Shown piece by piece: positions 20,977 to 22,680 of a stretch of DNA of 22,680 nt. Both the position numbers and the translations under genes were made by a program. The stretch is from Paracoccaceae bacterium (lineage in GTDB: Bacteria > Pseudomonadota > Alphaproteobacteria > Rhodobacterales > Rhodobacteraceae). Within the stretch, counting starts at the first letter, position 1. Each line of letters begins with the position of its first letter. The DNA is taken from the NCBI GenBank assembly GCA_021767525.1, contig JAASTF010000014.1, positions 1 to 22,680 on the forward strand, given 5' to 3'. The notes beneath the pieces were generated by a model. It searched no databases, had not been told where the DNA came from, and saw only the letters and a list, made by a program, of their open reading frames with translations.

Positions 20977-21921
20977 ATGAATATCACGACGACCCCCGAG
21001 GCGGCGCAGGTGGCCGACGATTATCCCACGCGCCTGGCCGCGGGCGAGCGGCTGGCGCCGCGGCGCGACCCGGTGCTGTGGCAAGAATGGAGCGAAGACG
21101 CCCCGATCAGCCGCGACGAGGCCGCGCATTACCGTGACAATGGCTATCTGGTGCGGCGCGACCTGTTTTCGCAAGACGAGCTGCGCCTGCTGATCGACAC
21201 CTCGCAGGCACTGCGCAATGGCGGCGCCGGGATCGACGCCGACGACCTGGTGACCGAGCCGGGCACCGATGCGGTGCGCACGATTTTCCGGCTGGACCGG
21301 CATTCGGCCACCTTCGCGCGGCTGGCGGCCGACCGGCGGCTGGCGGGCGTGGCGCAGTTTCTGCTGGGCGACGACGTCTACCTGCACCAGTCGCGGCTGA
21401 ACTACAAACCGGGTTTTACCGGCAAGGAGTTCTTTTGGCATTCGGATTTCGAGACATGGCACGCCGAGGACGGGATGCCGCGGATGCGGGCGGTGTCGGC
21501 CTCGGTTCTGCTGACCGACAATTCGTCGTCGAACGGCCCGCTGCTGTTGGTGCCGGGATCGCATGACACCTGGATCGCCTGCCAGGGCGAGACACCCGAC
21601 GCGAACCACGAAACCTCGCTCAAGCGGCAAGAGGTGGGGGTGCCCAGCCATGAAACCATTGCCCGGCTGGTGCGCGAAAACGGGCTGGACGTGGCCAAGG
21701 GCCCGGCGGGCACGGTGATCTTTTTCGAGTGCAACACCCTGCATGGGTCGAACGGGAACATCACGCCCGACCCGCGGTCGAACGCGTTTTTCGTGTTCAA
21801 CGCGATGTCGAACGCGCTGGTTGCGCCCTATGCCGCGGCGCATCCCCGCCCGGCCTTTCTGGCCAATCGCGAGACGCCGCGCGCGATCAAGCCGCTGGAC
21901 GGGGCGCTGACCGACGGCTAG
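20977..21921 (+). CDS. ectD: Ectoine hydroxylase EctD
   Basis: A 314-residue Fe(II)/2-oxoglutarate-dependent dioxygenase of the phytanoyl-CoA hydroxylase superfamily. It contains the EctD signature WHSDFETWHAEDGMPRMR (from Trp154), followed by SASVLLTDN. The iron ligands are His155, Asp157 and His256 (LHGSNGNITP). EctD converts ectoine to 5-hydroxyectoine in the cytoplasm, helping against osmotic and temperature stress. The ATG at 20977 has a near-ideal AAGGAGG ribosome binding site. No ectABC genes are in the window, so the gene stands alone here; the cell may make ectoine from genes elsewhere or hydroxylate imported ectoine. The 132-nt gap to the divergent flavoprotein gene holds GCGTG-CAT-CACGC (20930-20942), a possible operator. 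Its position between murD and ftsW suggests an insertion into the division cluster. Confidence 0.92.
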   Translation: MNITTTPEAAQVADDYPTRLAAGERLAPRRDPVLWQEWSEDAPISRDEAAHYRDNGYLVRRDLFSQDELRLLIDTSQALRNGGAGIDADDLVTEPGTDAVRTIFRLDRHSATFARLAADRRLAGVAQFLLGDDVYLHQSRLNYKPGFTGKEFFWHSDFETWHAEDGMPRMRAVSASVLLTDNSSSNGPLLLVPGSHDTWIACQGETPDANHETSLKRQEVGVPSHETIARLVRENGLDVAKGPAGTVIFFECNTLHGSNGNITPDPRSNAFFVFNAMSNALVAPYAAAHPRPAFLANRETPRAIKPLDGALTDG

Positions 21922-21932
21922 ACGCCCTGCCG

Positions 21933-21963
21933 GCCGCCCCTTGGGTGCTTCCCACGGGGCGGC
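21933..21963 (+). terminator. Hairpin after ectD
   Basis: GCCGCCCC (21933-21940) pairs with GGGGCGGC (21956-21963), and an inner TGGG/CCCA extends the stem around a TGCTT loop. No T run follows, so termination is uncertain. TTCCCA (21949-21954) and TAGACT (21972-21977), 17 bases apart, overlap it and could be an ftsW promoter. Confidence 0.4.
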
Positions 21964-22030
21964 GGACCTGCTAGACTGTGCGGCGAGACCCCGAAAAGGG
22001 GCGTGACACGAGGCAGTGAGCGGTGGTTCC

Positions 22031-22680
22031 ATGACGGAAATGGTCTATGGCGCGGTCCCGGTGCGGGACGGCGAGCCGGTTATCCCCAAATGGTGGAGAA
22101 CCGTGGACAAGTGGACGATGTCCTGTGTGCTGATGTTGTTCGCCATCGGCATGTTGCTGGGCTTTGCCGCCTCGCCGCCGCTGGCGGCCAAGAACGGGTT
22201 CGACGCTTTTCATTACGTGCAACGCCAGGCGGTTTTCGGCGGGCTGGCCCTGGTGGCGATGCTGGCCACCAGCATGATGACGCCCACGGTGGTGCGGCGG
22301 CTTGCGGTGGTGGGCTTTGTCGTGGCGTTTGTCGCACTGGCGCTGTTGCCGTTTTTCGGCACCGATTTCGGCAAGGGCGCGGTGCGGTGGTACAGCCTTG
22401 GCTTCGCGTCGCTGCAGCCGTCGGAATTCCTCAAGCCCGGCTTCGTGGTGGCGGCGGCCTGGATGATGGCGGCGGCGCAGGAAATTCACGGGCCCCCGGG
22501 GCGGCTGTGGTCGTTCGGCATGGCGGTGGTGATCGTCGCGATGCTGGCGATGCAGCCCGATTTCGGGCAGGCGGCGCTGATCCTGTTCGGCTGGGGCGTG
22601 ATGTGGTTCGTGGCCGGCGCGCCGATGCTGCTGCTTTTGGCGCTGGCGGCGGGCGTGGTGATGGTGGGCACGGTGGCCTA
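22031..22680 (+). CDS. ftsW: Peptidoglycan glycosyltransferase FtsW, N-terminal part (cut by window edge)
   Basis: The frame from the ATG at 22031 stays open to the end of the window, giving 216 residues of a SEDS-family polymerase. The sequence has a short cytoplasmic N-terminus (MTEMVYGAVPVRDGEP), several hydrophobic helices, the SEDS motif GAVRWYSLGFASLQPSEFLKP and the later QPDFGQA. The family builds septal glycan strands from lipid II together with FtsI. It is called FtsW and not RodA because it lies in the dcw cluster with murD upstream. The start has only a weak GCGGTGG upstream. The C-terminal half, and probably murG and murC, would lie beyond the window. Confidence 0.92.
   Translation, partial: MTEMVYGAVPVRDGEPVIPKWWRTVDKWTMSCVLMLFAIGMLLGFAASPPLAAKNGFDAFHYVQRQAVFGGLALVAMLATSMMTPTVVRRLAVVGFVVAFVALALLPFFGTDFGKGAVRWYSLGFASLQPSEFLKPGFVVAAAWMMAAAQEIHGPPGRLWSFGMAVVIVAMLAMQPDFGQAALILFGWGVMWFVAGAPMLLLLALAAGVVMVGTVA

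Noticed and set aside
1..22680. tRNA or rRNA genes, insertion sequences, prophage or plasmid origin
   Set aside because: I found no tRNA-like cloverleaf with conserved arms, no rRNA sequence, and no transposase, integrase or replication gene on either strand.

Overview
The window looks like chromosomal DNA from an alphaproteobacterium of the order Rhodobacterales (Rhodobacter/Roseobacter relatives). The evidence is high GC content, the protein sequences, the arrangement of the division and cell-wall (dcw) cluster, and two RNA arrangements known from Rhodobacter sphaeroides: CUCCUCCC-loop ('cuckoo'/CcsR-type) sRNAs behind a DUF1127 gene, and a long mraZ leader that can be terminated early (UpsM type). 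All gene identities come from reading the sequence; no database search was run.

Left part (1-6069): the minus strand holds the N-terminal part of pyruvate carboxylase (cut by the window edge) and an FMN-dependent alpha-hydroxy-acid dehydrogenase. A complete uvrD/pcrA-type helicase follows on the plus strand. It meets, tail to tail, a two-gene minus-strand unit: an unknown four-helix membrane protein and an EamA-type transporter.

sRNA locus (6149-6768, minus strand): a 71-residue DUF1127 protein is followed within 14 nt by six hairpins. Their loops are nearly identical and rich in CUCCUCC, and their stems differ in sequence. They form three two-hairpin units with a period of about 110 nt, separated by short GC hairpins and closed by a hairpin-plus-U-tract terminator. 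Mismatches that become G-U pairs on only one strand show that the RNA is read from the minus strand.

Middle and right (6932-22680, mainly plus strand): mrp comes first, with its own terminator. A leader region of nearly 700 nt then contains a strong internal terminator just before mraZ. The dcw cluster runs mraZ, rsmH, ftsL, ftsI, murE, murF, mraY, then a BciB-like 8-vinyl reductase gene preceded by a TGTC-N10-GACA site, then murD and ftsW (cut by the window edge). A BaiN/HI0933-family flavoprotein (minus strand) and an ectoine hydroxylase gene (ectD) sit between murD and ftsW. Genes from mraZ to mraY are tightly packed, with 1-4 nt overlaps or short gaps, and should be read as one operon. 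They methylate 16S rRNA (RsmH), build the lipid-linked peptidoglycan precursor (MurE, MurF, MurD, MraY) and form the septal synthase (FtsI, FtsW, FtsL).

Three related hairpin-rich intergenic repeats lie upstream of uvrD, bciB and murD, each ending 54-61 nt before the start codon. The BciB-like gene and its PpsR/CrtJ-like site suggest, but do not prove, that the organism makes bacteriochlorophyll.
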